The notes under the pieces: generated by a model
The model's input: the letters and a program-made list of their open reading frames with translations, nothing else
What the model was told of the DNA's origin: nothing
Database searches by the model: none
Assembly: GCA_003225175.1 (NCBI GenBank)
Contig: QIBA01000030.1
Span: 63,762 to 127,761, forward strand
Direction: 5' to 3'
From: Acidobacteriota bacterium
GTDB lineage: Bacteria; Acidobacteriota; Terriglobia; Terriglobales; Acidobacteriaceae
Length of the DNA: 64,000 nucleotides
Shown here: piece after piece, positions 18,201-27,052 of the stretch
How the letters are laid out: every line of letters starts with the position of its first letter
How positions within the stretch are numbered: position 1 is the first letter of the stretch
Position numbers and translations under genes: made by a program

Positions 18201-18799
18201 CCGCACTCGACTTGGAGCTGCGCGGCGCCGGCAACCTTCTAGGCGGAGAGCAGAGCGGACAAATCGAAGCCGTGGGTTTCGAGATGTACACAACTCTTCT
18301 CGAGCGCACCGTTCGGGAACTCAAAGGCGAGGATCTACCAGAGCGTGTTAGCACGCAATTGAACCTTTCTCTCAATCTTCGCCTGCCCAACGAATACATT
18401 CAGGAGGAGAATCAGCGCCTGCGCATGTACAAGCGCATCGCCGGAGTAGAGAATGAAGATCAACTCGCCGACGTGCGCGCGGAACTCGAGGACCGCTATG
18501 GACCATTGCCGGGACCCGTCAGCAATCTGCTCGATGCGGCGGCGCTGAAACTCCTGAGCGAACGCATTGGGGTTGTCGGAATTGATCGTAAACGGGATGT
18601 AGTACAGATTCGTTTTTCCGAGCAGGCGAATGTGGACCCGACCCGTCTGGCTCAGTTTGTCGCCTCCACGAAGGGAGCACAATTTTCGCCGGGAGGGCTC
18701 CTAAAATTCACGCTGAAATCAACAGACGCGGAACTCGCACTCTTCCAGATCACGTCCTTGCTACAGCAACTCGCAGGCGAACCCGCTAAAGTCGCCTAG
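15257..18799 (+). CDS. mfd: Transcription-repair coupling factor Mfd
   Basis: A 1180-residue superfamily 2 translocase that displaces stalled RNA polymerase and recruits UvrA to lesions. Order seen: UvrB-like N-terminal module (~60-340), RNAP-interaction domain around GDYVVHVEHGIAQYQGL (~515-532), RecG-like translocase with Walker A GDVGYGKTE (~662-670), Walker B VDEEQRFG (~764-771), motif III TMSATPIPRTL, motif VI QLRGRVGRSNRRAYAY, and the C-terminal D7 regulatory domain. Length is normal (E. coli 1148). ATG at 15257 has no Shine-Dalgarno. galU follows 117 nt downstream on the same strand. Confidence 0.97.
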   Translation: MVLPFVRELLADVEKSQAFRRTTSHLKSRAGRRGVSGLTNSAKALHLPLVSAAAGAPLIVIVESNRAAEEMLPALQSMAELTGALSPKAILKLPAHDVLPFENLSPHPEIQEERASVLWKIATGAASIIVVPLEAASMRLNSAEFYADLARIVRRGETIDIDPLIEHLRTIGYNSADAVDMPGEFALRGGILDAYPPEADRPLRIEFFGDEVETIRKFDPGTQRSAAPVDEVVLLPLTETPVNERVLGVIHSRLSGKRLSGSESELEQAIAATGVTVFPGWEFYAPVAGSGQHLFDLLPNALAIVDEPSAVLAKQEEWWNKVKDRHERSGVGTLVRPEEIYFSPEEWRERLQRAPGIDIERLGIADAGDDATHEEFTFHSRPTTRFHGSIRAMVDEVKRLTAEGRRVIFAAPNMGEVERLADVFTEYSLPFRLGSRVPSPGSESYLDETSFFAGEMSTTTIVKAVLPAGMEIADANLVLFGAHDLFDDSDLVVSQPLRQKSKVSAFLSDFRDLVAGDYVVHVEHGIAQYQGLKELAQGDTVGEFMLLEFAEAAKLYVPLTRLDLIQKYRSTEGARPPLSRLGGTQWAKTKARVKKAMRDMADELLKLYAQRKMAHGHAYPVDTQWQREFEDAFDYNETDDQVSAIADIKQDMESTMPMDRLLCGDVGYGKTEVAMRATFKAVQDNRQVAVLAPTTVLAFQHYETFKRRFAAFPIMIEMISRFRTTKQQKDIVEKVEQGKIDILIGTHRLLSKDIKFPDLGLLIVDEEQRFGVRHKERLKQLKKEVDVLTMSATPIPRTLHMSLVGLRDMSVIETPPKDRMAIQTVVAPFDEKLIRTAIENELERGGQVYFVHNRVESIYEIAAKIQELVPRGRVIVGHGQMSEGELEKVMLAFMRHESDILVATTIIENGLDIPLCNTILINRADRHGLSELYQLRGRVGRSNRRAYAYLLIPGEQELTPVARRRLAALKEFSDLGAGFKIAALDLELRGAGNLLGGEQSGQIEAVGFEMYTTLLERTVRELKGEDLPERVSTQLNLSLNLRLPNEYIQEENQRLRMYKRIAGVENEDQLADVRAELEDRYGPLPGPVSNLLDAAALKLLSERIGVVGIDRKRDVVQIRFSEQANVDPTRLAQFVASTKGAQFSPGGLLKFTLKSTDAELALFQITSLLQQLAGEPAKVA

Positions 18800-18916
18800 C
18801 GCTCTCCACGCGTCTACCGCGACCGCTCATCTATAATTCAGAGTTTTCGTCTCAGCTCCCTGTAATCGTCTTACGTCATCAAAGTTATCGCGCCGCCTGC
18901 GCACAGGACACCACGA

Positions 18917-19792
18917 ATGGCAATGAGGGTACGGAAAGCAGTATTTCCCGCTGCAGGTTTGGGCACACGATTCTTGCCCGCGACAAAGGCTCAGCCTAAG
19001 GAGATGCTGCCCATTGTCGACAAGCCAATCATCCAGTACGGAGTGGAAGAGGCGCTTGCGGCGGGCTGCGATCAGATCATCATCGTCACGGGCCGGGGCA
19101 AGAGCGCCATCGAGGACCACTTCGACGTCAGTTACGAACTCGAGAAGATGCTCGAGGAGCGCAAAAAAACTGATCTGCTTACCATCGTGCGGCAGATTTC
19201 AGACATGATTCACGTCGCCTACGTGCGACAAAAAGAAGCCATGGGACTAGGGCATGCTGTGCTAATGGCTCGTGAACTCGTCGGAAACGAACCATTCGCA
19301 GTGCTGCTCGCCGACGATGTAATCGACGCCAACCCACCCTGCCTGAAGCAGATGATCGATCAATTCGACCAGACACAATCGAGCATCATAGCGACGCAGC
19401 AGGTGGATGGTCCAGCGATCTCCTCGTATGGTGTGATTGATGCAAGTCCAGTTCAGGGAAACGACCGCTTGTACGAAGTGCGCAATATGGTCGAAAAACC
19501 TAAGCTCGCCGACGCCCCTTCGAATCTAGCGATCATCGGTCGCTACATCCTGACTCCGGCGATCTTTGAGGTGCTGGACAGCACTCCACTCGGAACTGGT
19601 GGGGAGCTGCAGTTAACTGACGCGATGCGCTTGTTGCTCAAGCAGGAAAAGATCTTCGGTTACCGTTATGAAGGGCGCCGTCACGACGCAGGCGACAAGC
19701 TTGGCTTCCTGAAAGCTACCGTCGAGTTCGCGCTGAAGCGTCCGGAGCTGAATCCTCAGTTCCGGGACTACCTGAAGAGCCTGCAATTGTAG
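18917..19792 (+). CDS. galU: UTP--glucose-1-phosphate uridylyltransferase
   Basis: A 291-residue nucleotidyltransferase that makes UDP-glucose for cell-envelope polysaccharides. The N-terminal PAAGLGTRFLPATKAQPKEM (~11-30) is the nucleotide-binding signature, and LLADDVID gives the metal-binding Asp. VEKP and GRYILTPAIFEVL are also typical, and the C-terminus ends in the usual FLKATVEFAL. Start ATG 18917; an alternative ATG lies two codons on. Length matches bacterial GalU (~290-300). Confidence 0.96.
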   Translation: MAMRVRKAVFPAAGLGTRFLPATKAQPKEMLPIVDKPIIQYGVEEALAAGCDQIIIVTGRGKSAIEDHFDVSYELEKMLEERKKTDLLTIVRQISDMIHVAYVRQKEAMGLGHAVLMARELVGNEPFAVLLADDVIDANPPCLKQMIDQFDQTQSSIIATQQVDGPAISSYGVIDASPVQGNDRLYEVRNMVEKPKLADAPSNLAIIGRYILTPAIFEVLDSTPLGTGGELQLTDAMRLLLKQEKIFGYRYEGRRHDAGDKLGFLKATVEFALKRPELNPQFRDYLKSLQL

Positions 19793-19905
19793 CCATCTTC
19801 CCCGCGACACTAGTTGGATACTCAGCGTTGACTCATTCCTGTGGTGGTCGTACTGTAAAATTTCTTGGCGCTACGCGTCTACCATTCTTCTTCTGAGACT
19901 GCACA

Positions 19906-20790
19906 TTGGACTGGCACAGTCGGCGCATCACTGAAATTCTCGAGCGAGCTCTCCTCGAAGATCGTGCCACGCGCGATGCCACAACTCAGGCATGCATTGA
20001 CCCCCGCATGCGAGCTACGGCTACGATTCACGCCAAACAGGACTGCATCCTCTCCGGCCTTGGCATAGTGAATCGCATTCTCGAGATCTACAGCACCCTC
20101 GACAAATCAGTAGTCGGACATCACGAAGTAATCAGCCATCCAGAGATATTCGACGGAGTCCGGCTGCATGACCGTCAGGCCGTGGCAGTCATTCGCCATA
20201 ACGCACGCGTAATCCTCTCCTGTGAGCGGGTGATCCTGAATCTCCTGCAGCGCATGAGCGGCATCGCGACCACCACTCGACGATACGTGGACGCAATTGC
20301 AGGAACGAAGACACGCATTCTCGATACCCGAAAGACCGTTCCAGGATTACGCCTTCTCGATAAATACGGAGTCCGGTGTGGCGGCGGCCACAATCACAGG
20401 CTGGATCTTTCAGACGGCGTGCTGATCAAGAACAATCACATCTCGCTCGGGGGAGGAATCGAGCGCGTCCTGAAGCGGGCACATGAAGCGCGCGTAGGGT
20501 CGCAGCCCATCGAAATCGAAGTTCGCACCCTCGAGGAACTCGAAGAGGCGCTGGCCAATGGAGCGGAAGCCATCCTTCTCGATAACATGGATCCTGCCTC
20601 TGTTCGCAAAGCAGTCGAACGCGTCGCCAATCACACTCGTCGCATTCCCCTTGAAGCCTCGGGAGGCATGACCCTTCAGAATGTGCGCAGCTATGCCGAG
20701 ACTGGAGTTGACTATATCTCCGTGGGCGCTCTGACGCACTCCCCGCAAGCAGTTGACATGAGCATGAAGATCACACCGGCGTTATTCTGA
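19906..20790 (+). CDS. nadC: Nicotinate-nucleotide pyrophosphorylase (carboxylating)
   Basis: Quinolinate phosphoribosyltransferase, which converts quinolinate and PRPP to nicotinate mononucleotide. Motifs: RMSGIATTTRRYV, ILDTRKTVPGLRLLDKYGVR with quinolinate-binding Arg/Lys/His, GGGHNHRLDLSD and the C-terminal barrel segments EASGGMTLQNVRSYAETGVD and ISVGALTHSP. 294 residues, normal. The start must be TTG at 19906: an in-frame TGA sits four codons upstream and the next Met lies inside conserved sequence. With nadD nearby this supplies two NAD steps; nadA and nadB are not in the window. Confidence 0.95.
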   Translation: MDWHSRRITEILERALLEDRATRDATTQACIDPRMRATATIHAKQDCILSGLGIVNRILEIYSTLDKSVVGHHEVISHPEIFDGVRLHDRQAVAVIRHNARVILSCERVILNLLQRMSGIATTTRRYVDAIAGTKTRILDTRKTVPGLRLLDKYGVRCGGGHNHRLDLSDGVLIKNNHISLGGGIERVLKRAHEARVGSQPIEIEVRTLEELEEALANGAEAILLDNMDPASVRKAVERVANHTRRIPLEASGGMTLQNVRSYAETGVDYISVGALTHSPQAVDMSMKITPALF

Positions 20791-20914
20791 AGGATGCAAT
20801 CAGCCGTCTGCACCAGGATTCACGCCACTCAACATTCGAGGCTACTCAGGTACCCCTGAGCAGTGAAAAGTACAGTGCAATTCTTAAGAACTAACTGCGT
20901 TGTTAGCAGTTTCT

Positions 20915-20940
20915 CCCGAAATGACGGGAATTCGGGTTTT
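20915..20940 (+). terminator. Probable intrinsic terminator after nadC
   Basis: CCCGAA (20915-20920) pairs with TTCGGG (20931-20936), followed by TTTT. It sits ~125 nt past the nadC stop. The stem is only 6 bp, so strength is doubtful. Confidence 0.4.
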
Positions 20941-21152
20941 AGGAACAGTGAGTAACAGTGAATCGTTTCTGTACAGCTCTTTGACCGGGTACTCACGTTT
21001 TTCTGCCGGAAGGGACAATTAATTGATCAGCACTACAGACGTCCAGCGTCTCGATTTTCGTAATACTCCCGTGTGTGCGCGCAGTTGAAGGGCTGAATAC
21101 CGAGTGCTGAATGCTGGGTGCCTCCTCGCCTGCGCAATCCTCTCCTTTTCAC

Positions 21153-21158
21153 TAGAAT
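21153..21158 (+). promoter_or_regulatory. Candidate -10 box for trmFO
   Basis: TAGAAT ends 12 nt before the trmFO ATG. A poor -35 match (CTGCGC) lies 17 bp upstream. The leader would be ~5 nt. Confidence 0.3.
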
Positions 21159-21170
21159 TCAACTAACGCG

Positions 21171-22514
21171 ATGAAATCCTCCGTTGCCATCATCGGCGCC
21201 GGTCTGGCTGGCTGCGAAGCTGCGTGGCAGTGCGCGCGGCGGGGGGTGAAATCAACGCTTTACGAGATGCGCCCGGTCCGGAGCACTCCCGCTCACCGGA
21301 CCGCGGATTTCGGCGAGCTGGTTTGTTCAAATTCACTCAAGAGCGAGAGTGAGAATACGGCTCCCTGGCTACTAAAACAGGAGATGCGCCGCGCTGGATC
21401 CCTCCTGCTGCAGTGTGCCGATGCCAGCGCTGTGCCGGCGGGACATGCTCTTGCCGTCGATCGTCAGGAGTTCTCGCGGCGCATCATGGAAGTCATCGCT
21501 GCAGAAGCCTTGATCGAGGTGCGACGGAAAGAGGTTACGAAGATTGACGAGACTGAGGGAGCCACGATTGTAGCGACTGGACCGCTCACTTCTGACGCGC
21601 TGTCGGATGAGATCGCTCGGTTAACCGGAAGCTCGCACCTGTATTTCTATGACTCGATCAGTCCCGTGGTGGAGGCTGAGTCAATCGATCACTCGCGTGT
21701 CTATCTCGCAGCCCGCTACGACAAAGGCACGGCAGACTACATCAATTGTCCGTTCACGAAACAAGAATATGACTGCTTCTATGATGCGCTGCTGGCTGCC
21801 CAATCGGTTGAAGGACCAGAATGGGAAAAACTCAACTACTTTGAAGGTTGTCTTCCCATCGAAGAGCTCGCCCGTCGTGGACGCGACACGTTGCGCTTCG
21901 GCCCCATGAAACCTGTGGGGCTTAGAGACCCACGCAGCGGCAAAATTCCGTACGCGGTGGTTCAGCTTCGCAGCGAAAATCTTCGCGCGAACTCTTACAA
22001 TCTTGTCGGATTTCAGAATCACCTGAAGCTTGCTGAGCAGGCGCGAGTTCTTCGGCTGATTCCGGGACTCGAAAATGCGAAATTTCTGCGCTACGGGCAA
22101 ATTCATCGCAATACTTACTTGAATGCTCCGACGCTCTTGCGCGAAACCTTGCAGATGAAGTCGCATCCCAATGTTCTTTTTGCGGGACAGATATGCGGTG
22201 TAGAGGGATACACCGAGTCCATCGCAGCTGGGCTGTTGGCCGGAATCCATGCTGCAACGCTTGTGGGTGGCGAGCAGCCAGTTCCTCCACCTCGCGACAC
22301 TGCGCTAGGATCGCTGATCCGCTACATTTGCAATGCCGATGCCAAAAATTTCCAGCCAGCAAACATAACCTTCGATCTCCTCCCGCCATGTGACGATGTC
22401 ACACGTCGTCAGATTCGCGACAAGAGGGAACGGCACCGGCTGCAGTGTCAGCGCGCGCTGGCTTCATTCGACGCATGGTGGTCTGAAATCTCTGAGCAGA
22501 TTCCCGCAATGTGA
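21171..22514 (+). CDS. trmFO: Methylenetetrahydrofolate--tRNA-(uracil-5-)-methyltransferase TrmFO
   Basis: FAD- and folate-dependent enzyme that makes ribothymidine-54 in the T-loop of tRNA, used by bacteria lacking SAM-dependent TrmA. N-terminal dinucleotide fold AIIGAGLAGCEAAWQCARRG (~6-25), then ELVCSNSLKSE with a conserved Cys, KGTADYINCPFTKQEYDCFY with the catalytic Cys, GCLPIEELARRG and QICGVEGYTESIAAGLLAG near the C-terminus. Length of 447 is normal. ATG 21171 has a nearby -10 but no Shine-Dalgarno. Confidence 0.96.
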   Translation: MKSSVAIIGAGLAGCEAAWQCARRGVKSTLYEMRPVRSTPAHRTADFGELVCSNSLKSESENTAPWLLKQEMRRAGSLLLQCADASAVPAGHALAVDRQEFSRRIMEVIAAEALIEVRRKEVTKIDETEGATIVATGPLTSDALSDEIARLTGSSHLYFYDSISPVVEAESIDHSRVYLAARYDKGTADYINCPFTKQEYDCFYDALLAAQSVEGPEWEKLNYFEGCLPIEELARRGRDTLRFGPMKPVGLRDPRSGKIPYAVVQLRSENLRANSYNLVGFQNHLKLAEQARVLRLIPGLENAKFLRYGQIHRNTYLNAPTLLRETLQMKSHPNVLFAGQICGVEGYTESIAAGLLAGIHAATLVGGEQPVPPPRDTALGSLIRYICNADAKNFQPANITFDLLPPCDDVTRRQIRDKRERHRLQCQRALASFDAWWSEISEQIPAM

Positions 22515-22665
22515 AACTCCTTGCGCCGCCGCAACGAGGAAGATTTCACCTTACTTCAAGGCTAAGGTGCGCAAAAAGTTCTCACATTTCTTCCACGAAG
22601 GCGGCTTGATTTTCAATGAAATCAGCTACTTAATAGCTGGCACCACAAATGCACTCAGGCCGGGC

Positions 22666-23043
22666 ATGATCGTGGAGGGACCGGTGGCCGAGCGCAGTCA
22701 GCGAGCAATCGACATTATGCGCTCGATGATTGACGAAGCTCGGAAAGTATCGCGGGTACATCTCACGGTGCCTGCGTCAGTGAGTTGCCCATCGATGGAC
22801 TGTTGCGACAGGCTCGCGATTATGCGTGATCTCAGCACCTCAGGTGCATTTTTCTATGCGGAACTTGACGCGCGCGAAGGATCGAAGATTTCGCTACAAT
22901 TCGTGCTCGCTGCGTTCGGAAAAAACATTCGGATGGAATGCGATGGCGTCATCGTTCGTGTCGAGCGTTTTCCACGCGGCGCGGCCACAGGCATAGCGGT
23001 CGAGTTCGACCACTGCAACATGCTTCCTGCAGACCTTTCCTAA
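22666..23043 (+). CDS. PilZ-domain protein
   Basis: A ~125-residue single-domain PilZ-like protein. SRVHLTVPASV (~29-39) occupies the position of the RxxxR c-di-GMP-binding arm, but has only one clear Arg. MRDLSTSGAFFYAE (~53-66) matches the D/NxSxxG motif, followed by the beta-barrel strands and EFDHCN near the end. The frame opens upstream inside trmFO (22390), but the segment before 22666 reads like non-coding sequence; ATG 22666 is my best guess and a later Met is possible. It converges with the lipoprotein gene 10 nt downstream. Weak RxxxR makes nucleotide binding uncertain. Confidence 0.65.
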   Translation: MIVEGPVAERSQRAIDIMRSMIDEARKVSRVHLTVPASVSCPSMDCCDRLAIMRDLSTSGAFFYAELDAREGSKISLQFVLAAFGKNIRMECDGVIVRVERFPRGAATGIAVEFDHCNMLPADLS

Positions 23044-23053
23044 TCTCTAGCTC

Positions 23054-24052
23054 TTACTTATTGCTGGCAGCTGCATCGCGTGCCTTGATGAAATCGTCCA
23101 GATTGCTTTGGTCGATGAGTGTAACTCCAGTGTCCACGTATGCCGGAACGGGAGCGTAGGGATCATTAACCCAATATCGATTAATCGATTCCTTCAGATT
23201 GTGATGGATATTGTCGAGCATCATGGTTCCGATGTAGGTCATCGTTGCGGGCTTCTGCGCGATCGTTGCGGCGATGGTGCCATCGCGTACCGCATCTAGC
23301 GTCTCCTGATCGGTGTCGAAAGCCACAATCACGCGATCTGTGGCTTTATATCGGCGCATCACCTCCGCTACTTCTTTGCCGGCGGAAGCTTCCAGGCACA
23401 AATATCCCTCAATTTTGTCGGCTCCCTTCTTCCCCAATGAGACCTCGGCAGCATCGAAGGCCGATGTGGGCTGGCCATGGATATCGACCACCTGAACGAT
23501 CTTCATCTCCGGATGCGCGGCAAAGGCTTTGCGGTAACCATCCAGGCGTTCATCGAGATTGGCCTGCCCCGGCATGGTGAAGACGATGAAGTTCCCTTTT
23601 CCGTTGGTTTTCCTGATGGCAACGCGCGCGCCCAATTCGCCGGCGGCCAAATTGTTCGTGCCGACATAGAACAGTCGCTTGCTCAATGGCGCGTCGGAAT
23701 CTACGGTGATCACTGCCACACCTTGCTCAATGGCTCGATCGATCTCGGGAGCCATGAGCTTAGGATCGGCGGGGGAGACAAGAATGCCTGCCGGCTTAGC
23801 CGCCACAGCTTGTCGAAAGGCTTGCACCTCGGCCTGTGCGTCATAGCTGTCGGGACCTGAGAATTGGCTCTGTACGCCCATTTCATGGGTCCCACGACGA
23901 ATGCCTGACGCCGCAGCTTGCCAATAAGGCAGCTGAACGTTAACTGCAACTAAATAATACTTTTCCTTGTCGTTGTGATAACCGCAGCCAGTGATTGACG
24001 ATAGCGTTGCGACAAGAAAAGCTATAAGAGCCAACCTGGCTAGCATCTGCAT
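23054..24052 (-). CDS. Sugar-binding lipoprotein (RbsB-like periplasmic binding protein)
   Basis: A 332-residue Peripla_BP_4 protein. An N-terminal signal with lipobox ITGC (Cys23) tethers it to a membrane. The mature part has the ribose-binding-protein pattern: NVQLPYWQAAASGIRRG, PAGILVSPADPKLMAPEIDR, VITVDSDAP, RLFYVGTNNLAAGELGA, and AFDTDQETLDAVRDGTIAAT. A good GGAGGT site precedes ATG 24052. No sugar ABC permease or ATPase is adjacent, so it may be an orphan binding protein, a chemoreceptor partner, or use a distant transporter. Ligand not predictable from sequence alone. Confidence 0.88.
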   Translation of the reverse strand: MQMLARLALIAFLVATLSSITGCGYHNDKEKYYLVAVNVQLPYWQAAASGIRRGTHEMGVQSQFSGPDSYDAQAEVQAFRQAVAAKPAGILVSPADPKLMAPEIDRAIEQGVAVITVDSDAPLSKRLFYVGTNNLAAGELGARVAIRKTNGKGNFIVFTMPGQANLDERLDGYRKAFAAHPEMKIVQVVDIHGQPTSAFDAAEVSLGKKGADKIEGYLCLEASAGKEVAEVMRRYKATDRVIVAFDTDQETLDAVRDGTIAATIAQKPATMTYIGTMMLDNIHHNLKESINRYWVNDPYAPVPAYVDTGVTLIDQSNLDDFIKARDAAASNK

Positions 24053-24147
24053 GACAGACCTCCGCGGGAGGATGCTGTTGAAAAGCGGAGGGGATTGTAG
24101 CAGAAGAGTGGCCGGCTTACTTTCTCGTCAGATCCACTCGCTCCTAG

Positions 24148-25257
24148 CTATTCATAAGCCAGAGCGTCGATTGGGTCTTTTTGGGCCGCCTTGAATGCAG
24201 GATAGAGTGCTCCGATCATAGCGCCGACTATTGCGATAATAGATGATTTCCATACCCAGCTCTCGGCTCCTACTTGCACACGAATAGTTGGGAACCTTGC
24301 GAGCAGTGCTGACTGTGTCGCATAGCTGATGAAAATGCCTAGGAGAATGCCAGCAATCGCAAGAATGACTGTCTCGCGAACGATGACGTTCACGATGTAT
24401 GCCTTTGAGGCTCCAAGCGATTTAAGAATCCCGATTTCGCGCGTTCGTTCCATGACTGCGGTGTACATCGACTGAAAGATCACAATGAAGCCGATGCAGA
24501 CCGCGATCCCGATCACAACTCTGACGGTAATGGAGAACCCCGGCAAACGTTCAGGTGTCACCAAGCTCAACCACTCCTCCGTAGAGGTCACGACATACTT
24601 GCTCATTCCCGGAACTTTCGCGACGTCCTCTTTGAACTCGCCATAGTTCTTCTTTGGATCATCAAGCCTCACATAGAAAATCGATGCCTTGCCTTGAGCC
24701 CCTGTAAGCTCCTGCAGAGTTGCGAGTGGAAGGAATTTACGTCCGCCTTTACCGTGTTCCACGATTCCCGAAACTCGGAAATCGTGCGCTAAAACTGTGG
24801 TCTTACCGCCAACTTTTAAATGAGCTGAGTTCGCAAAGTAGTCGTCCACAATGATGTCGTCTTGCCCTTGAAATGGTCCACCAGAAAGGTACCGAAAAGG
24901 CGATCCCAATTTGTTCCACGTCGCCAAATTGATACCATAAATCGTCTCAATGCTTCCCCCAGTGACCGCCTGGAGCAGCACTGGAGCAACTGCTGTTACA
25001 TGGGGAAGTTTGCTGAGGATGTCTGCAATCTTCACCGAGGCAGGGGCGCCACTCGCACTCATAATCGCGGAGGAGCCTGGCGGACGTACGAATGCATCAG
25101 CCCCAATGCCGGCCTGTCGCTCCTTGTTGTCGTTGAGCATGCCGAACATGAGGCCGACGATCACAAGCATGAGCGTCACCTCGATCGCAATCGCAAAGAT
25201 GCTGATCAGCGACCGAATGGGCCGGTGCACCAGGTTCGAGACGATCATCTTATTCAT
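24148..25257 (-). CDS. ABC transporter permease, FtsX/MacB family
   Basis: A 369-residue permease with an N-terminal helix (~15-38), a ~190-residue extracytoplasmic MacB-like domain, and three C-terminal membrane helices (~240-262, 290-312, 330-350), the FtsX architecture. The cytoplasmic loop VMERTREIGILKSLGASKAY (~268-287) is the characteristic ATPase-coupling segment, and it ends in APALYPAFKAAQKDPIDAL-like sequence. Such permeases work in lipoprotein release or macrolide/peptide export with a MacB/LolD-type ATPase, not present nearby. ATG 25257. Codirectional with xseA upstream and the sugar-binding lipoprotein downstream, with gaps of 42 and 95 nt. Confidence 0.88.
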   Translation of the reverse strand: MNKMIVSNLVHRPIRSLISIFAIAIEVTLMLVIVGLMFGMLNDNKERQAGIGADAFVRPPGSSAIMSASGAPASVKIADILSKLPHVTAVAPVLLQAVTGGSIETIYGINLATWNKLGSPFRYLSGGPFQGQDDIIVDDYFANSAHLKVGGKTTVLAHDFRVSGIVEHGKGGRKFLPLATLQELTGAQGKASIFYVRLDDPKKNYGEFKEDVAKVPGMSKYVVTSTEEWLSLVTPERLPGFSITVRVVIGIAVCIGFIVIFQSMYTAVMERTREIGILKSLGASKAYIVNVIVRETVILAIAGILLGIFISYATQSALLARFPTIRVQVGAESWVWKSSIIAIVGAMIGALYPAFKAAQKDPIDALAYE

Positions 25258-25299
25258 GCCGGTATTGTAATTGGCTCAATTAGCTGCGATGCACCATAT

Positions 25300-26667
25300 C
25301 TACGTGGAAGTTTTCAGCACGCGGGCCTCGAGGCTTCCCTTGGCCAAGCGCACTTTCAATTCCTCTCCAGACACAATGCGAGACGAGTCGACGACAGGCC
25401 TGCCAGACTGGTCGAAAACAACCGCATAACCGCGCTCGAGGATTTTGAGCGGTGAGAGGGAATCAAGACGCGCAGCCAACTGTTCCCAGCGCGCGCGCCG
25501 ACTGAATAAAGCCAAACGCATCGCGCGTGGGAGCTGGGCATCGATTGTGCGCAAACTCTTCTGCATGCCTTGGAAGAGGCGACGAAGATCGTGATGGCGC
25601 ACGCGAACCGCGGCCAAATCCAAACGACGGCGATAACTGCGCAGCACATCCGTCTCCGAGGCGAACAGCCGTACGGAGAGATCATCCAGACGCTGTTCCC
25701 GCCGGCGAATCGCATCCGTAACTCGCAACACGGCACGATGTTCGCCGAGTTCCTGAAATCGTTGACGCTTGAGGATCAGTCGATAACGAATTCCATGCTC
25801 CAGCCTCCGCGCCAGCGAACTGATCTGCTCCTCGAGATGTTTTGTTGCTGAAATCACCAGCTCCGCCGCTGCGGAGGGAGTCGCGGCACGCAGATCGGCG
25901 ACAAAATCTGCGATGGTGAAATCGGTCTCATGCCCGACTGCGGAAATTACGGGCACTTCAGATGCCGCGATTACACGAGCAAGCCGCTCGTCATTAAATG
26001 CTGCGAGATCCTCAAGTGAGCCGCCACCGCGTGCAACCACGATTACATTTACCTTGCGAGATCGATTGAACCAACGGATGCCGGACGCTACTTCACTCGG
26101 CGCCGCCTCTCCTTGAACCTGTGCCGGATAAATCAGCAGCCGAGCCGAAGCATGGCGTCTGCGTAGGACGTTCAGCATGTCGTGAATCGCAGCCCCTCGC
26201 GGAGAAGTGACTACGCCAATACAGCGGGGCAGAGTGGGAATCGGCTTCTTGCGTGACTGATCGAATAGGCCCTCAGCTGCGAGCTTCGCCTTCAGGTGTT
26301 CGAACGCGATCTGCAGCGCACCTGCGCCCTTCGGCTCAAGATATTCAGCTATCAGCTGCAGTTCGCCGCGACTCTCGTAGACCGTAACCCGTCCCCGAGC
26401 GAGGATCTCCATGCCGTTGTCTGGACGAAATCGCAGCAAGCGTGCCTGGGTGCGAAACATCACTACACGAAGTTGAGCCTCGCCATCTTTGAGCGTGAAG
26501 TAGAGGTGTCCGGATTCCGCTGGGCGGTAGTTCGAGATCTCGCCTCCAATCCAGATGTCGGTGTACTCGCGCTCGACCGCAATTCGTACCATTCCAACCA
26601 GATCGCGAACGCTAAAGATGCGTCGCTGTGGCTGGAAGGTGAAGCCGAGTTGTTCAAGCGTCGACAT
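25300..26667 (-). CDS. xseA: Exodeoxyribonuclease VII large subunit
   Basis: Catalytic subunit of exonuclease VII, which degrades single-stranded DNA in both directions. The N-terminal OB fold (~15-110) shows YTDIWIGGEISNYRPAESGH and LYFTLKDGEAQLRVVMFR. The catalytic domain has GVVTSPRGAAIHDMLNVL, VARGGGSLEDLAAFNDERL and SAVGHETDFTIADFVADLRA, and a coiled-coil arm (~280-400) precedes the C-terminal LERGYAVV segment. 455 residues, normal. The small subunit gene xseB is not evident in the window. ATG at 26667. Confidence 0.96.
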   Translation of the reverse strand: MSTLEQLGFTFQPQRRIFSVRDLVGMVRIAVEREYTDIWIGGEISNYRPAESGHLYFTLKDGEAQLRVVMFRTQARLLRFRPDNGMEILARGRVTVYESRGELQLIAEYLEPKGAGALQIAFEHLKAKLAAEGLFDQSRKKPIPTLPRCIGVVTSPRGAAIHDMLNVLRRRHASARLLIYPAQVQGEAAPSEVASGIRWFNRSRKVNVIVVARGGGSLEDLAAFNDERLARVIAASEVPVISAVGHETDFTIADFVADLRAATPSAAAELVISATKHLEEQISSLARRLEHGIRYRLILKRQRFQELGEHRAVLRVTDAIRRREQRLDDLSVRLFASETDVLRSYRRRLDLAAVRVRHHDLRRLFQGMQKSLRTIDAQLPRAMRLALFSRRARWEQLAARLDSLSPLKILERGYAVVFDQSGRPVVDSSRIVSGEELKVRLAKGSLEARVLKTST

Positions 26668-26827
26668 GGACGAAATCTTATTTCACTACGGAGACACTGC
26701 CGCACAGAGAAAACCAAATCCGAAAGAAACTACAAAAGAACATAAATGGCCCAAGGTCTCGTGTTCCTTTGCGGTTTGCTGCTGCTTTTTTCTGTGTCTC
26801 GGTGCCTCCCTGATGAAATGATCATCA

Positions 26828-27052
26828 TCATCGGATAAACCTATTCACGATCCAGATCACCAGACTCAATACAATGCTCAGGACAATGCACGTCGTAATG
26901 GGAAAGAAAAACACCGTGTTCTTGCCGCGATAATTGATGTCACCCGGCAACCGTCCAAGCGGAATTCCTGTGCGTCCAGCCAGGAGAACGCACAAACCGA
27001 TCACGATCAGCAACCCACCAAGGCCGATTAAGAGTCTGCCGAAGGAGCTCAC
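26828..27052 (-). CDS. DUF2905 small membrane protein
   Basis: A 74-residue protein with two membrane helices (~5-24 and ~48-70) separated by the family-defining loop GRTGIPLGRLPGDINYRGKN (~26-45). DUF2905 proteins are widespread and uncharacterised. The start is GTG at 27052, preceded 6 nt away by TAAAAT, a further example of a -10 box next to the start codon. Lies between xseA and the metallophosphoesterase on the same strand. Confidence 0.85.
   Translation of the reverse strand: MSSFGRLLIGLGGLLIVIGLCVLLAGRTGIPLGRLPGDINYRGKNTVFFFPITTCIVLSIVLSLVIWIVNRFIR

Larger units (their letters stand above)
20791..21170. other. nadC-trmFO spacer with hairpins and a word repeat
   Basis: No gene is seen. 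Contents: a short hairpin at 20891-20906, a terminator-like hairpin (20915-20940), a copy of the 'word' repeat at 21091-21121 (GAGTGCTGAATGCTGGGTGC), and a -10-like TAGAAT at 21153-21158 upstream of trmFO. Confidence 0.5.
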